A stretch of DNA of 64,000 nt from Corynebacterium aurimucosum ATCC 700975. Its GTDB lineage: Bacteria; Actinomycetota; Actinomycetes; Mycobacteriales; Mycobacteriaceae. Every line of letters starts with the position of its first letter. The first letter of the stretch is position 1. Below the pieces are notes generated by a model. That model saw only the letters and a list, made by a program, of their open reading frames with translations, had not been told where the DNA came from and searched no databases. Below, piece after piece: positions 18,488 to 30,191 of this stretch. The translations under genes and the position numbers were made by a program. The DNA lies in assembly GCF_000022905.1 (NCBI RefSeq), contig NC_012590.1, positions 2,418,001-2,482,000 on the forward strand. The letters are read 5' to 3'.

Positions 18488-19146
18488 GGCGCTTCCTTTC
18501 TTACTGCCCACAGTTCCAATTCTTCAATCTTCTCCTGCTCGCCCACCATGCGGGCGACGTCGCGGTAGTTGCGCGCCATACCGAGTTCTACGGCGGCGGG
18601 ATAGGAATCGATGATGTCACCGGCGTCGAGGTCGAAGGCGCTGCCCATAAAGTTTTCGATAATCCCCGCCTTTATCGCCGCCCACACGCTGAGTGCACCG
18701 AGCATCTCCGCGTAGTACAACCGTGCGGCACGTTCGGCGCGCTGCTCCTCCGGCACCGTTTCTGCGGACTGGGAAATCTCCGATAGCAGCAGACCAATGA
18801 CGGTTTCCGCTACCTCATCGAGAGTGCCCACCGCGTAGGAGTCACCCAGGGGCGCTGCGGCAATCGTCACACACCCGCGCGTTTCCAGGTCATCGAGTGC
18901 TTCCACACCGGCCAGCAACGAGGTATGGATGACGATCTGTCTCGGGCGCACGTGCTTGGCCACATCCCCCACAGCCGCCTCCAGCTCTCTCGCCGTTGCA
19001 GCGATAATCAGTGCATCGAAGCGGTCCAACTGGGCGGGGTCCTCAAGGCTCTCGACTGTATGCCCGGCCCACTCCAAGCGCTGCGCGAAGTTGCGGCCGG
19101 CCCGGGAGTTACCCCAGACCGCCACCCGCATGCGTGGTGCCTGCAT
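18469..19146 (-). CDS. DUF2520 / Rossmann-like protein
   Basis: 225 residues. N-terminal Rossmann fold (MRVAVWGNSRAGRNFAQRLEWAG) with the pattern ALIIAATARELEAAV and HTSLLAGVEAL, then a helical C-terminal domain with YYAEMLGALSVWAAIKAG. This is the dehydrogenase-like family found beside panC in mycobacteria (Rv3603c). Substrate unknown; association with pantothenate metabolism is inferred from context. Zero-base gap to the upstream gene. Confidence 0.75.
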   Translation of the reverse strand: MQAPRMRVAVWGNSRAGRNFAQRLEWAGHTVESLEDPAQLDRFDALIIAATARELEAAVGDVAKHVRPRQIVIHTSLLAGVEALDDLETRGCVTIAAAPLGDSYAVGTLDEVAETVIGLLLSEISQSAETVPEEQRAERAARLYYAEMLGALSVWAAIKAGIIENFMGSAFDLDAGDIIDSYPAAVELGMARNYRDVARMVGEQEKIEELELWAVRKEAPWQNNS

Positions 19147-20460
19147 CTACTTCTTGTCACCCTTGTTCTGCTGTTCCTTCCGGCGCTTGCTGCGTGCCAT
19201 GAGCTCCGCCACGGAGACAGCACCCTCGCGGCGTTCATCGCTGCGGCGACGGCCACGGGTATCGGGCTGTGCACTGTCTACATCCGGCTTGCGGTGACGG
19301 TGGTGGGGCTGCTGCGCGGCGCCAGCATCCTCCTTGACGTGCTGCGCACCCGCGGCACCCTGGTTCCACTGCACGGCCTGGAAGCTATCGGTCTTAAACT
19401 CCGGCGCCTTCGGCTGCGGCTTCGACTGGGCCTTTGGCTGGGACTGCTGCGGCTTTTGCTCCGCGCGTGCCTGTGGCTGTTCTGCCTTGGGTTGTGGCTT
19501 CTCGGCCTGCGGCTGCGGCTGCGGCGCCTGCGGCTTCTGCTGCGGCTTCTGCTGCGGCTCACCCATGGGGCGAAACGCCGGGGGACGGTGCTGAGAGGGC
19601 TGTGGTGCACCGAAGGAAGACGGAGCTGGGCGGGTGCCCTGCTGATCTGCGGGTTTCCCGGCGGGTTTCGCGGAAGGCCGCTCGGTGGGTTTCGCCGCTG
19701 GCTTCGGAGTGGGTTGCTGAGCAGGCTTCGCGGCTGGCTTCGGAGCAGGCTGCTGGGCATTGCCACGAGCATTATCTGCGAGCAGGTTATCCAGCGGGTT
19801 GCTCACCGGGTGGGTCGGCTGCGTGCCGAGGCGGCCTGCCACGGCGTCGGCAGACGGCGCGCCACCGGACTTCTGGGTGAAGTTCACGTTGGGGGCATCG
19901 CCGCGCTCATCCACGCCTGCGCCGCCGGCCTTGCGCTCCAGCTCCTGGATGCGGCGAGCCTCCGCATACAGGGCGGCAGGCTCATAAACCCACTCGCGTC
20001 CGGAGATCTCCTCGATTTGGGCGCGGATAGCTTCCAGCTCAGAGCGGATTTCCGCCAGGACCTGACTGTTGTCCGTAGTGGAAGCTCCGGAAGCGGTCAC
20101 GGTGGATGCGGCATGGGCGCGCTCTACTGCCAAAAGCTCCTTGGCCTCATGGGCCTGGCGGCGGTAGCGCACCACCAGGAAGAAGCCCAGCACCGCGGCC
20201 CACAGGGAAGCCAGCAGGGCGATCTTCAGTGCGTTCGCCGAACCTGAGATCAGCATGACCAGGCTGGCAATGACCGCGAGGATGACTAAGACGATGAGCC
20301 CAATGGAGCCAGCATCCGTCTTCGAACCGGACTCAGAAATCTCTGAAGTCTCTGCCGACGTTGGCGGCTGGGAGTCCAGCTGCGCAGAAAACTGGGTCGT
20401 CGGATGATCGTCCGGGGCCGACTCGTGCTGGGGCTCAGGGGCGTAGTGCGGGCTCGTCAT
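19147..20460 (-). CDS. Proline/glutamine-rich membrane protein (DUF6779-like)
   Basis: 437 residues from ATG 20460. Two transmembrane helices near the N-terminus (about 52-105: IGLIVLVILAVIASLVMLIS and LASLWAAVLGFFLVVRY) are followed by a short coiled coil (SQVLAEIRSELEAIRAQIEEI) and a cytoplasmic tail of about 240 residues made of Pro/Gln/Lys/Ala repeats (for example KPAAKPAQQPTPKPAAKP), ending in a very basic stretch. It corresponds in place and layout to Rv3604c of M. tuberculosis. Function unknown. Unusual codon bias reflects the repeat content rather than transfer. Confidence 0.7.
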   Translation of the reverse strand: MTSPHYAPEPQHESAPDDHPTTQFSAQLDSQPPTSAETSEISESGSKTDAGSIGLIVLVILAVIASLVMLISGSANALKIALLASLWAAVLGFFLVVRYRRQAHEAKELLAVERAHAASTVTASGASTTDNSQVLAEIRSELEAIRAQIEEISGREWVYEPAALYAEARRIQELERKAGGAGVDERGDAPNVNFTQKSGGAPSADAVAGRLGTQPTHPVSNPLDNLLADNARGNAQQPAPKPAAKPAQQPTPKPAAKPTERPSAKPAGKPADQQGTRPAPSSFGAPQPSQHRPPAFRPMGEPQQKPQQKPQAPQPQPQAEKPQPKAEQPQARAEQKPQQSQPKAQSKPQPKAPEFKTDSFQAVQWNQGAAGAQHVKEDAGAAQQPHHRHRKPDVDSAQPDTRGRRRSDERREGAVSVAELMARSKRRKEQQNKGDKK

Positions 20461-20465
20461 GCCCA

Positions 20466-20939
20466 CTAACTTACCGCTTGTGCCGCATCAGTTGGAGGTG
20501 GCACCTCGCAGTGTCGCTCCAACACCACTCCGGCAACGCACATCGCTGCACCACCCAGCGCTGAGGACACCACCCCGGCCAGGTCACCAGCCGCAGCGAC
20601 GAGCTCACCGGCGCGCGGCACCACGTAGACCGCTATGCCCGCATAGGCCCCGCCCACGATGGCGCCCGTCCACGCGGAGGCTTTACCGACGAGCAGGAAT
20701 TGCGCGATGGTCATGGGATTCAGCTGCGAGTTGTCCAGGCCGATGCCGTGCTCATCATTTTTAGCGTTGCGGACTTTGAGGGTAAGGACGCCGCACACCA
20801 CGGCCATGGCCCACAGGGAAATCGATACCGTTGCTGGGATGGCCAGCATGGAGCCATAAAAGCGGGTGGTGAGGATGGCGGCCGCTGCGGCCACGAAGAG
20901 GGCCACGCCGACGAGCGCGCCGATCGACGTCCTCTTCAT
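20466..20939 (-). CDS. DUF3180 membrane protein
   Basis: 157 residues with four predicted transmembrane helices, including GALVGVALFVAAAAAILTT and ATVSISLWAMAVVCGVLTL. The central LNPMTIAQFLLVGKASAWTGA is the conserved core of DUF3180, found after folK in actinobacteria (Rv3605c). Function unknown. It follows folK by 3 bases, and its stop overlaps a possible GTG start of the next gene. Confidence 0.82.
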   Translation of the reverse strand: MKRTSIGALVGVALFVAAAAAILTTRFYGSMLAIPATVSISLWAMAVVCGVLTLKVRNAKNDEHGIGLDNSQLNPMTIAQFLLVGKASAWTGAIVGGAYAGIAVYVVPRAGELVAAAGDLAGVVSSALGGAAMCVAGVVLERHCEVPPPTDAAQAVS

Positions 20940-20942
20940 CGC

Positions 20943-21413
20943 CTACCCCACTTCCTTCACCGCTGCGACCTCGTCCTCATCGAGGCCCGCGATGAGCTCG
21001 CGCACCGGGGTGCCGTTGAGTCGTGCGTGCTCATCCGCAGCCAACCACGGCACGAGCACGAAGGCGCGCTCGTGCGCATAGGGGTGCGGGAGGGTGAGCT
21101 CCGGATCATCAGAGGTAACGCCGTCTATCTGCACGATGTCCACGTCCAGGGTGCGCGGACCCCAGTGCCGCACGCGCACGCGCTCAGCGGCCTCCTCCAG
21201 CTTCTGGCCGCGGCGCAGCAACTCCAGCGGGGTGCATTCCACGTCTACGATGAGCACCGCGTTGAGGAATTCATCTTGGTCGGTCACGCCCCACGGCGGG
21301 GTGGCAAAGACCGGGGAGGCAGCGACTGTCTCGGCAGCAAACTCATCAAAGACGGTCTGCAGCAGCGCGCGGCGGTCCTCCATGTTGGAACCGATGGACA
21401 AGACAGCTCGCAT
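20943..21413 (-). CDS. folK: 2-amino-4-hydroxy-6-hydroxymethyldihydropteridine pyrophosphokinase
   Basis: 156 residues of the usual HPPK fold: SIGSNMEDRRALL near the start, SPVFATPPWGVTDQDEFLNAV in the middle and RHWGPRTLDVDIVQIDG with the Mg-binding Asp pair, then LPHPYAHERAFVLVP. It transfers pyrophosphate from ATP to the pterin, the step before FolP. Its start overlaps the folB stop by one base. Confidence 0.95.
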   Translation of the reverse strand: MRAVLSIGSNMEDRRALLQTVFDEFAAETVAASPVFATPPWGVTDQDEFLNAVLIVDVECTPLELLRRGQKLEEAAERVRVRHWGPRTLDVDIVQIDGVTSDDPELTLPHPYAHERAFVLVPWLAADEHARLNGTPVRELIAGLDEDEVAAVKEVG

Positions 21414-21784
21414 TAGCCTGCCATCCTCTTCCGGGAGCGGCGGGCCACGACGGCCACATCCGCGAAGGTGCGTGGGATGGGTGCTTTCGGCTTGTGGATG
21501 GTCACCTCAATAGCGTGGAGGATCTCAAAACGCTGCATGGCGGTCTCGGCGACCTCCTCAGCCACCGTCTCGATGAGGTCCCGGGAGGGGCCCTCGACGA
21601 TGTCTGCGGCGACGTCGGCAAGCTCGGCGTAATTCACCGTGCGGGACAGGTCATCCTCGATGCCCGCGGTGTCCAACCAGCAGGTGATATCCACGATGAA
21701 GGGCTGCCCCGTCTTCTTCTCTTCCTCGAAGACGCCGTGGTAGCCAAAGCACTCCAGGCCGGTGAGTTCGATGCGATCCGCCAT
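21413..21784 (-). CDS. folB: Dihydroneopterin aldolase
   Basis: 123 residues, normal for FolB. Starts IELTGLECFGYHGVFEEEKKTGQPF, the conserved GYHGV..EE..GQ signature that holds the catalytic Tyr and Glu; later NYAELADVAADIVEGPSRDLIE and HKPKAPI follow family order. It makes 6-hydroxymethyl-dihydropterin in folate synthesis. Spaced 3 bases from folP. Confidence 0.95.
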   Translation of the reverse strand: MADRIELTGLECFGYHGVFEEEKKTGQPFIVDITCWLDTAGIEDDLSRTVNYAELADVAADIVEGPSRDLIETVAEEVAETAMQRFEILHAIEVTIHKPKAPIPRTFADVAVVARRSRKRMAG

Positions 21785-21787
21785 AAT

Positions 21788-22717
21788 TTAAGCCTTTCCC
21801 AAAGAGGTGGACACCACTGTGCCGCCGTCCGCGCCGTTGGCATAGCTGCCGGAGGCATGCGCGCCACCGGTGTAAGCCGCGCCCGCGTTCCACGCCGCGG
21901 CGACATCCACAGCATCGCGCGAGACTTCCACCTCGTGCACGCGCACGCCCCAGGCCCCCATCTGCGCGGAGATGGCGGTGACAGCTGCAGTTGCCGGGTC
22001 CGCGAGCAGCGGGCTGGACTCGGCACCGCGATCCTCCCGGATGGCGGCGAGGAAGCGCTTGCGGGACGCGCCCACAAGCAGCGGGAATTCGCCCTGGAGG
22101 AACTCCGGAAGAGCCTTGAGCAAAGCCCAGTTATCCTGCGGGGACTTGGCAAATCCCAGGCCCGGATCCACGACGATATTGTCGTGGGACACACCCGCCT
22201 GCAGGGCGTTATCGGCGAGCTTCGCCAGGGATTCGTGGACATCGCGCACAACGTCCCCGCCGTGGTCGGCCACACCGGCGGCCGAGCCGAATTGGACGGT
22301 GCGCCAGTGCATGAGGCACACCGGCAGGCCGGTGGCCGCCATGGTGCGGTACATGTCTGGGTCGGCAGCACCACCAGAGACGTCGTTGATCATGTCGACA
22401 CCTGCCTCCGCGGCGGCTTGAGCAACCGAGGCCCGCATCGTGTCCACGGAAGTCTTAATCCCCTCCTCGCGCAGCGCCTTGATAACGGGCACGACGCGGC
22501 GCTCTTCCTCCTCGGCCGCTACGCGCACCGCACCCGGGCGGGTGGACTCGCCGCCGACATCGATCATGTCCGCGCCACAGGCGACAAGGTGGCGGGCGTG
22601 GTTGAGTGCATCGTCGATATTGATCCAGCGCCCACCGTCGGAGAAGGAATCCTCGGTGACGTTGACGATGCCCATGACCAGCGTGCGGCCGGGAACAGTG
22701 AGATCGCTGACTGCCAT
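21788..22717 (-). CDS. folP: Dihydropteroate synthase
   Basis: 309 residues, a TIM barrel. Visible signatures: LVMGIVNVTEDSFSDGG (pterin/Mg loop 1), DMIDVGGESTRPGA (loop 2), MINDVSGG, VCLMHWR, VDPGLGFAKS and LLVGASRKRFL. It joins the pterin pyrophosphate to 4-aminobenzoate and is the target of sulfonamides. The C-terminal tail of about 20 residues (GGAHASGSYANGADGG) is Gly/Ala-rich and longer than average. Confidence 0.95.
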   Translation of the reverse strand: MAVSDLTVPGRTLVMGIVNVTEDSFSDGGRWINIDDALNHARHLVACGADMIDVGGESTRPGAVRVAAEEEERRVVPVIKALREEGIKTSVDTMRASVAQAAAEAGVDMINDVSGGAADPDMYRTMAATGLPVCLMHWRTVQFGSAAGVADHGGDVVRDVHESLAKLADNALQAGVSHDNIVVDPGLGFAKSPQDNWALLKALPEFLQGEFPLLVGASRKRFLAAIREDRGAESSPLLADPATAAVTAISAQMGAWGVRVHEVEVSRDAVDVAAAWNAGAAYTGGAHASGSYANGADGGTVVSTSLGKA

Positions 22718-22722
22718 TGCTG

Positions 22723-23302
22723 CTAGCTCCTAATCAAGCTCATGACCTCCGCGCGGGAGGCGGCATTCTTCTTGAATCCGCCGCGCACCGCGGAGGTCGT
22801 CGTGGTCGCCCCCGGCTTGCGGATGCCGCGCATGGCCATGCACAGGTGCTCGCACTCGATGACGACGATGACGGACTGCGCGTGGAGAACCTCCACCAGT
22901 GCATCGGCGATCTGGCTGGTCAACCGCTCCTGCACCTGCGGGCGCTTGGCGTACATGTCCGCCAGGCGAGCCAGCTTGGACAGTCCGGTGACGTGTCCGT
23001 CGGTGCCAGGGATATAGCCGATATGCGCTGTGCCGTAGAAGGGCACGAGGTGGTGCTCGCAGGTGGAGTAGATGGGGATATCGCGCACGAGGACGAGCTC
23101 TTGGTGCTCCTCGGCAAAGGTCTTGTGCAGGACCTCAGTCGGATCCTGGTGGAGTCCTGCGAAGACCTCGGCATAGGCGCGGGCCACGCGGGCCGGGGTC
23201 TCGCGCAGGCCCTCGCGGTCGGGGTCCTCGCCCACCGCGATGAGCAGCTCACGGACGGCGGCTTCGGCGCGCTCGTGATCGAACTCGCGCTGCGCCGGGA
23301 TG

Positions 23303-23313
<11 letters not shown>
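22723..23313 (-). CDS. folE: GTP cyclohydrolase I
   Basis: 196 residues from ATG 23313 ([12 protein letters not shown]); a much longer frame upstream is only the antisense/alternative reading of ftsH's tail. Zinc and active-site motifs are clear: [18 protein letters not shown], and [15 protein letters not shown] with the second Cys ligand. First enzyme of folate synthesis. The start overlaps the ftsH end by 11 bases, so translation is coupled. Confidence 0.96.
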
Positions 23314-25759
<2,446 letters not shown>

Positions 25760-25808
25760 TAATTACCTTGCAAATTCGAGGCCTCAAACCAAAGAGGGCA
25801 AGAAAAGA

Positions 25809-26396
25809 CTAGTCGTTGCTGTAGACCGCAGGCTCCAGGGTGCCCACGTAAGGCAGGTCGCGGTAGCGCTCCGCGAAATCCAGGCCATAGCCCACGACGA
25901 ACTCATTCGGGATATCAAAGCCGACATCGAAGAGATCCAGCTCCGCCTTGACCACCTCGGGCTTGCGCAGCAGCGTGACCACTTCCAGGGAACGCGGCTG
26001 GCGGCCCTGCAGGTTGCGGATGAGCCAGGACAAGGTCAGGCCGGAATCGATGATGTCCTCCACGATGACCACATCGCGGCCCTCGATATCCCGGTCCAAG
26101 TCCTTCAGAATGCGCACCACACCCGAGGAGGAGGCTGAATTACCGTAGGAGGACACCGCCATGAACTCCAGCTGGGACGGGATAGCCAGCTTGCGGGCGA
26201 AATCCGTCAGGAAGAAGACCGCGCCCTTGAGCACGCAGACCAAGATGAGGTCCTCGTCGGTGTTGCTGTATTTCTCGGACACGCGATCCGCCATCTCCTG
26301 GATGCGCGCCTGAAGATCGTCTTCGGTGATGAGAACGTTTTTGATGTCCTCTCCATAAGGATTGGCGGGGACGGCTAAATCATGGTTATCGTGCAC
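25809..26396 (-). CDS. hpt: Hypoxanthine phosphoribosyltransferase
   Basis: 195 residues from GTG 26396, preceded by AAAGGAG seven bases upstream; the longer frame to 26528 reads into tilS. The PRPP-binding motif [14 protein letters not shown] is complete, and [13 protein letters not shown] plus [20 protein letters not shown] match the purine-binding parts. Recycles hypoxanthine/guanine to nucleotides. Overlaps the tilS end by 11 bases, the common TilS-Hpt-FtsH order of bacteria. Confidence 0.95.
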   Translation of the reverse strand: MHDNHDLAVPANPYGEDIKNVLITEDDLQARIQEMADRVSEKYSNTDEDLILVCVLKGAVFFLTDFARKLAIPSQLEFMAVSSYGNSASSSGVVRILKDLDRDIEGRDVVIVEDIIDSGLTLSWLIRNLQGRQPRSLEVVTLLRKPEVVKAELDLFDVGFDIPNEFVVGYGLDFAERYRDLPYVGTLEPAVYSND

Positions 26397-27339
26397 GTGA
26401 GCGCTCCTTTGCTGACCGAGGCAATAGTGACAGTTTGCCACCAACGCGTGCGACTTCCAACCTTGTACCTCTCTTTTCGCTGCGGACGGCGACGGGGCCC
26501 TGTCCATGCCACCGCGTGCACAGGGCATCGATGCCGCGCACTGCCTCGCGAGTAACCTCTACTCCTTCCTCGCGCAGCCACGCGGCGATCGCCCGGCGGC
26601 GCTTCGGTTCTGGGAGAGCGGCCAGCGCGGTGCAGTCGGTGGTGGGGTGGGTGCTGAGGAGGGCGTCGTCAAGCGCGGCGTCGTGGGCAGCCTGAGCCAA
26701 GGCCGGCACGGGGTCTCCGCCCACGATCTCCTGCAGGCGCGGGAGGATCTCGCGGCGCAGCGCCACACGCCGGAAAGACGCATCCTGGTTCTGAGGATCC
26801 TGCCAGACCTCCAGCCCCAGCTCCGCGCAGGCGGTCTCGGTCTGGGCGCGGCGCACGCTGAGCAGGGGGCGCAGGACGTGTACACCTTCGACCGCGGAGC
26901 GCTCGCGCATGCCCGCGACCTTTCCCCGCAGAACGCTCAACAGCAGGGTTTCGGCCTGGTCATCGGCGGTATGCGCCACCGCCACCTCACCCCAGGGCGC
27001 GAAGGCACGGTACCGGGCGGCGCGGGCTTCGGCCTCCACGGAGCCTTGCTTGCCGACGTCCACCCGCAACACCTCCGCCCCCGCTCCCAAGGCGCGGGCC
27101 TGCTCGGCAGCCCGGCGCGCCTGCGCGGCCGAGCCTTCCTGCAAACCGTGGTCGACGCACAGCGCTGTCACATCGTGCCCCTCCGCGAGGAGTGCTGCGG
27201 TCAGCGCCAAGGAATCGGCGCCGCCGGACAGGCCCACCGCGATGGCGCGCGGTTGCTCACCCACCACGGCGCGCGCAGCGACGCGGCAGGCCAAGAAGTT
27301 GGGGCTTGTGCGCGGCCAAAAAGGTTTCTTAGAAGTCAT
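26386..27339 (-). CDS. tilS: tRNA(Ile)-lysidine synthetase
   Basis: 317 residues from ATG 27339 ([11 protein letters not shown]), overlapping the dac stop by 11 bases. PP-loop [11 protein letters not shown] (about 36-45) binds [24 protein letters not shown] and a helical C-terminal region with [21 protein letters not shown] follow. It modifies C34 of the tRNA-Ile with a CAU anticodon, so is essential. Confidence 0.94.
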   Translation of the reverse strand: MTSKKPFWPRTSPNFLACRVAARAVVGEQPRAIAVGLSGGADSLALTAALLAEGHDVTALCVDHGLQEGSAAQARRAAEQARALGAGAEVLRVDVGKQGSVEAEARAARYRAFAPWGEVAVAHTADDQAETLLLSVLRGKVAGMRERSAVEGVHVLRPLLSVRRAQTETACAELGLEVWQDPQNQDASFRRVALRREILPRLQEIVGGDPVPALAQAAHDAALDDALLSTHPTTDCTALAALPEPKRRRAIAAWLREEGVEVTREAVRGIDALCTRWHGQGPVAVRSEKRGTRLEVARVGGKLSLLPRSAKERSRAR

Positions 27340-28615
27340 GGAGCGCAGCGGCGAGAGCATCTTGGGCCTGGCGGGCGGAGGTGACTTCACCATCGTTGAC
27401 TAAGAAGGCGAAGGCGTAAACGCGGCCCGACTGCCCCTGGGCGGTGCCGGTCAGCGCGGAAGTTCCCGTGAGGGTGCCGGTCTTGGCGCGGACGTACCCG
27501 CGGGCGGGCGACTCGTGATAGCGCTCGTAGAGGGTTCCTTCGCCGCCGGCGAGAGGGAGGTAGCCCAGGAGTGGGCGTAGCTCGTCGGTGCCTACGGCTT
27601 GGTCCGCGATGTGGGCGAGGAGCCCGGCGGGAATGCGGTTATCGCGGGAGAGGCCGGAGCCGTCTTTGAGGGTGACGCCATTGACGTCGATGCCGGCGCC
27701 GCGCAGCTCGTCGAGGATGGCCGTCGTGGCGCCCTCGAAGCTTGCTTCCGTGCCCTGGCTGACGGCTAGCTCGCGGGCGATGGCCTCCGCCATGACGTTG
27801 TCAGAATCTTTCGCGGCTTGCTGGGCTCGCAAGGCCAGCGGCTCGGATTCCGTAGTGGCGATGACCTCGGAGTTTTCAGGGGAAGCGGCGATATCCGCCT
27901 TGTCGGTACCCAGGCGGGTGGCCAACGCGCGGGCAACATCGAGGGCAGGCTCGCGGGAGCGCGGAACGTCACCGGTCTTCTCCCCGATGCGCCCGCCATA
28001 GAGCATGGCCGGCTGGATGGGGGCGACATAACCGCCGTCGATATTGTCATCGTCCCAGCCCGGTGCCTGGTCGGGGCCGGCCCAGATGGAGGTGTCGATG
28101 GAGACCCGCGTGACGGTATCCATCTTCTGCTGGATCTGTTCCGCCAGCTCATCGAGGCGCTCGTCCGTCAGCCAGACATCGCCAGTGGCCTTGATAACGA
28201 CTTCGCCTTCGTGCTCACCTGTGACCACTTCGGTGGTGAGGCGTTCTTCCTCATCGAGAGCAAGTGTTGCTGCGGCGAGGGTAAGGACCTTGGTGGCGGA
28301 GGCCGGGGTCAGCGGCTTCGCAGGCTCGCGCTCCCACAGCACCTCGTGGGTGGTGGTGTCAATGACCTGCCCGCCGAAGGTGGCTAAAGCCTTGTCCTTG
28401 CCCAGCTCATCCAACCTGGCTTTAAGCGCAGCGGCGTCGATATCGCCGGGCTCGACGGGCTGGACCAGTGTTGTGGGTTCTTCCTGCTTATAGGGCTGGC
28501 CGTGGTCCAGGTGATCGTAGGTGCGCTGGACTTCTACGCCCACGGCGGCCGTCGCCGCCACGGCACCAGCCGTGACGAGGGCCGCAGTACTCCACCAGAC
28601 ATGCTTAGCTTTCAT
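27329..28615 (-). CDS. D-alanyl-D-alanine carboxypeptidase/endopeptidase (PBP4 type)
   Basis: 428 residues with an N-terminal signal/anchor helix (WWSTAALVTAGAVAATAAVG). Penicillin-binding motifs are in order: SxxK as SATK (Ser about 106), SxN as SDN in KDSDNVMAEAIAREL, and KTG in VRAKTGTLTG. Family S13 (DacB/PBP4). It trims peptidoglycan peptides outside the membrane. First gene of the long operon; TAGTCT lies 8 bases before its start, divergent from ppa. Confidence 0.93.
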   Translation of the reverse strand: MKAKHVWWSTAALVTAGAVAATAAVGVEVQRTYDHLDHGQPYKQEEPTTLVQPVEPGDIDAAALKARLDELGKDKALATFGGQVIDTTTHEVLWEREPAKPLTPASATKVLTLAAATLALDEEERLTTEVVTGEHEGEVVIKATGDVWLTDERLDELAEQIQQKMDTVTRVSIDTSIWAGPDQAPGWDDDNIDGGYVAPIQPAMLYGGRIGEKTGDVPRSREPALDVARALATRLGTDKADIAASPENSEVIATTESEPLALRAQQAAKDSDNVMAEAIARELAVSQGTEASFEGATTAILDELRGAGIDVNGVTLKDGSGLSRDNRIPAGLLAHIADQAVGTDELRPLLGYLPLAGGEGTLYERYHESPARGYVRAKTGTLTGTSALTGTAQGQSGRVYAFAFLVNDGEVTSARQAQDALAAALHDF

Positions 28616-28684
28616 CGCCCTTTAGACTAGCGCGGTAGACTAAGCGGAGCACATACCAACCTATTAGTTATGGAGGATTCAGCC

Positions 28685-29158
28685 GTGAGCGTTGAAGTAA
28701 CCATCGAGATCCCTAAGGGCTCCCGCAACAAGTACGAGATCGACCACGAGACCGGCAAGGTCCACCTCGACCGCTACCTGTTCACCCCGATGGCCTACCC
28801 GGCTGACTACGGCTTCATCGACCACACCCTGGGTGAGGACGGCGACCCGTTGGATGCACTGGTGATCCTCCCGGAGCCGGTTTTCCCCGGCGTTGTTGTG
28901 GAGGCTCGTGTCCTCGGCGTGTTCAAGATGACCGATGAGGCCGGCGGCGACGACAAGCTGCTCGCCGTCGTCGATGACCCGCGCTGGGAGCGCTACCAGG
29001 ACATCAACGATGTGGAGCAGCACATCAAGGATGAGATCGAGCACTTCTTCACCCGCTACAAGGACCTGGAGCCGAACAAGGAAGTTACCGGCTCCGGCTG
29101 GGGCGACAAGGCTGAGGCAGAGAAGATCCTCGAAGAGGCTAAGGCTCGCTTCAAGTAA
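28685..29158 (+). CDS. ppa: Inorganic pyrophosphatase
   Basis: 157 residues, GTG start at 28685 with GGAGG at 28672-28676 eight bases before; the ATG at 28670 lies next to that ribosome binding site and is unlikely. The soluble family I pattern is present: KYEIDHETG, the signature DGDPLDALV with three metal-binding Asp, and [11 protein letters not shown]. It hydrolyses pyrophosphate, driving biosynthesis forward. The palindrome 14 bases downstream, followed by CTTTTTCTTT, probably ends its transcript. Confidence 0.96.
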   Translation: MSVEVTIEIPKGSRNKYEIDHETGKVHLDRYLFTPMAYPADYGFIDHTLGEDGDPLDALVILPEPVFPGVVVEARVLGVFKMTDEAGGDDKLLAVVDDPRWERYQDINDVEQHIKDEIEHFFTRYKDLEPNKEVTGSGWGDKAEAEKILEEAKARFK

Positions 29159-29171
29159 TTCGCGTTTCTAG

Positions 29172-29237
29172 GGACGTTTCGATCAAATAGGGCCCCAGAC
29201 TCGGGGGGTTGAGAGGCCTTATTTGATCGAAACGTCC
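29172..29237 (+). repeat. Palindromic intergenic repeat, copy A (also likely ppa terminator)
   Basis: Arms of 21 bases (29172-29192 and 29217-29237) pair at 20 of 21 positions, left arm starting GGACGTTTCGATCAAATA. A run CTTTTTCTTT follows, so this copy can act as the ppa terminator. The same core TTTCGATCAA-[A/T]TA recurs in copies B, C and D. Confidence 0.8.
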
Positions 29238-29274
29238 TTTTTCTTTGTCACCGCGACAACTCCTCATTCGTGAC

Positions 29275-29340
29275 GTACGATTCGATCAAATAGGGGGCCG
29301 AAAACAGCGGTTTCTGGGGGTTTATTTGTTAGAAACGTAC
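29275..29340. repeat. Palindromic intergenic repeat, copy B
   Basis: Outer arms GTACG/CGTAC frame ATTCGATCAAATAGGG on the left and a diverged right arm (TTTATTTGTTAGAAACG). It ends 13 bases before the start codon of the DUF559 gene, so it covers that gene's leader/promoter region. Confidence 0.7.
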
Positions 29341-29353
29341 TCATCGGGGGCAC

Positions 29354-30187
29354 ATGGAAATTTTCGAGGGACACGCGGGCACTCGCCGCGCGGCTAAGGG
29401 GCAAGCAATCAAGATTTGTCGCGGTCTGTATTTATCTGCGGTGCCAACGCCGCGCGAGCTCGCTGAAATCGTCTCGCGGCGTTGGCCAGACTCAGCCTTG
29501 GATGGCTATTCTGCCGCCCAGCAATATCTTGGCCAAGAGCTGACTTTTCCGCTTCACTTCCTGCGCGCAGGAACGATGGCATCAAGCACGTACTTTCGCA
29601 GCAGGCGGGCGCGGCCCAAGGCGCTGGGCAGCATGAACGGGGTGAACGTCTGCAGCCCGCTGCAATGTATCGAGGCGATGGCGCAGGAGGATGCCGTGGC
29701 CTTCATCGAGGCCTTCTTCGCTGGGCCGCACGGGCGCTCGCGCATCGAGACCGAGCAGTTGGACTTTCGCCGCCTGCCCAAGCACACGCGTGAGGTGCTG
29801 GAAAAGGCCATCGTCGGGGCGGATAGCAAGCCGGAGCGCGACCTGACCCGGGGTCTCGAGCCCCACGTCAAGGTCCGCAACAACGTGCGGGTTGGGCCCT
29901 ACCGCTGGGACCTGCTCCTAGAGGAGCACAAGGTGGCCATCGAGGTGGACGGATACGCCTATCACAAAGGCGAGAACCGGCAGCGTTTCGAAATCGACCG
30001 CCAGAAGCTTAACGACGCCATCCAGCGCGGCTACCGGCCCCTCCACTTCACCGCCGCCACGATTGAGCACCACCTTGACGTCGCTGTTCACCAGGTTCTC
30101 GCGGTCATTAAAGGGCGGGGTGAGTTCATTCCTCCGCCGTGGAAGTGGCACCACTACTGGCGGTGGGAAGGCGAGCGTTGCGGCTAG
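29354..30187 (+). CDS. Solitary AbiEi-like / DUF559 (Vsr-fold) protein
   Basis: 277 residues. Residues 1-75 resemble the winged-helix part of AbiEi antitoxins (KICRGLYLSAV, then PRELAEIVSRRWPDSALDGYSAAQQYLG). Residues 155-250 match the DUF559 nuclease-like fold: SKPERDL (Glu about 161), YRWDLLLEEHKVAIEVDGYAYH (Asp 186, Glu 197, His 204) and FEIDRQKLNDAIQRGYRPL. No AbiEii toxin gene follows, so this is an orphan. Known AbiEi proteins bind inverted repeats upstream of their own gene; copy B of the palindrome lies 13 bases upstream. Function unknown; nuclease activity is inferred. Confidence 0.75.
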   Translation: MEIFEGHAGTRRAAKGQAIKICRGLYLSAVPTPRELAEIVSRRWPDSALDGYSAAQQYLGQELTFPLHFLRAGTMASSTYFRSRRARPKALGSMNGVNVCSPLQCIEAMAQEDAVAFIEAFFAGPHGRSRIETEQLDFRRLPKHTREVLEKAIVGADSKPERDLTRGLEPHVKVRNNVRVGPYRWDLLLEEHKVAIEVDGYAYHKGENRQRFEIDRQKLNDAIQRGYRPLHFTAATIEHHLDVAVHQVLAVIKGRGEFIPPPWKWHHYWRWEGERCG

Positions 30188-30191
30188 GTCG

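Noticed and set aside
18925..20247. 440-residue frame antisense to the proline-rich membrane protein
   Set aside because: Leu/Arg repeats are the mirror of Pro/Gln codons; no independent support.
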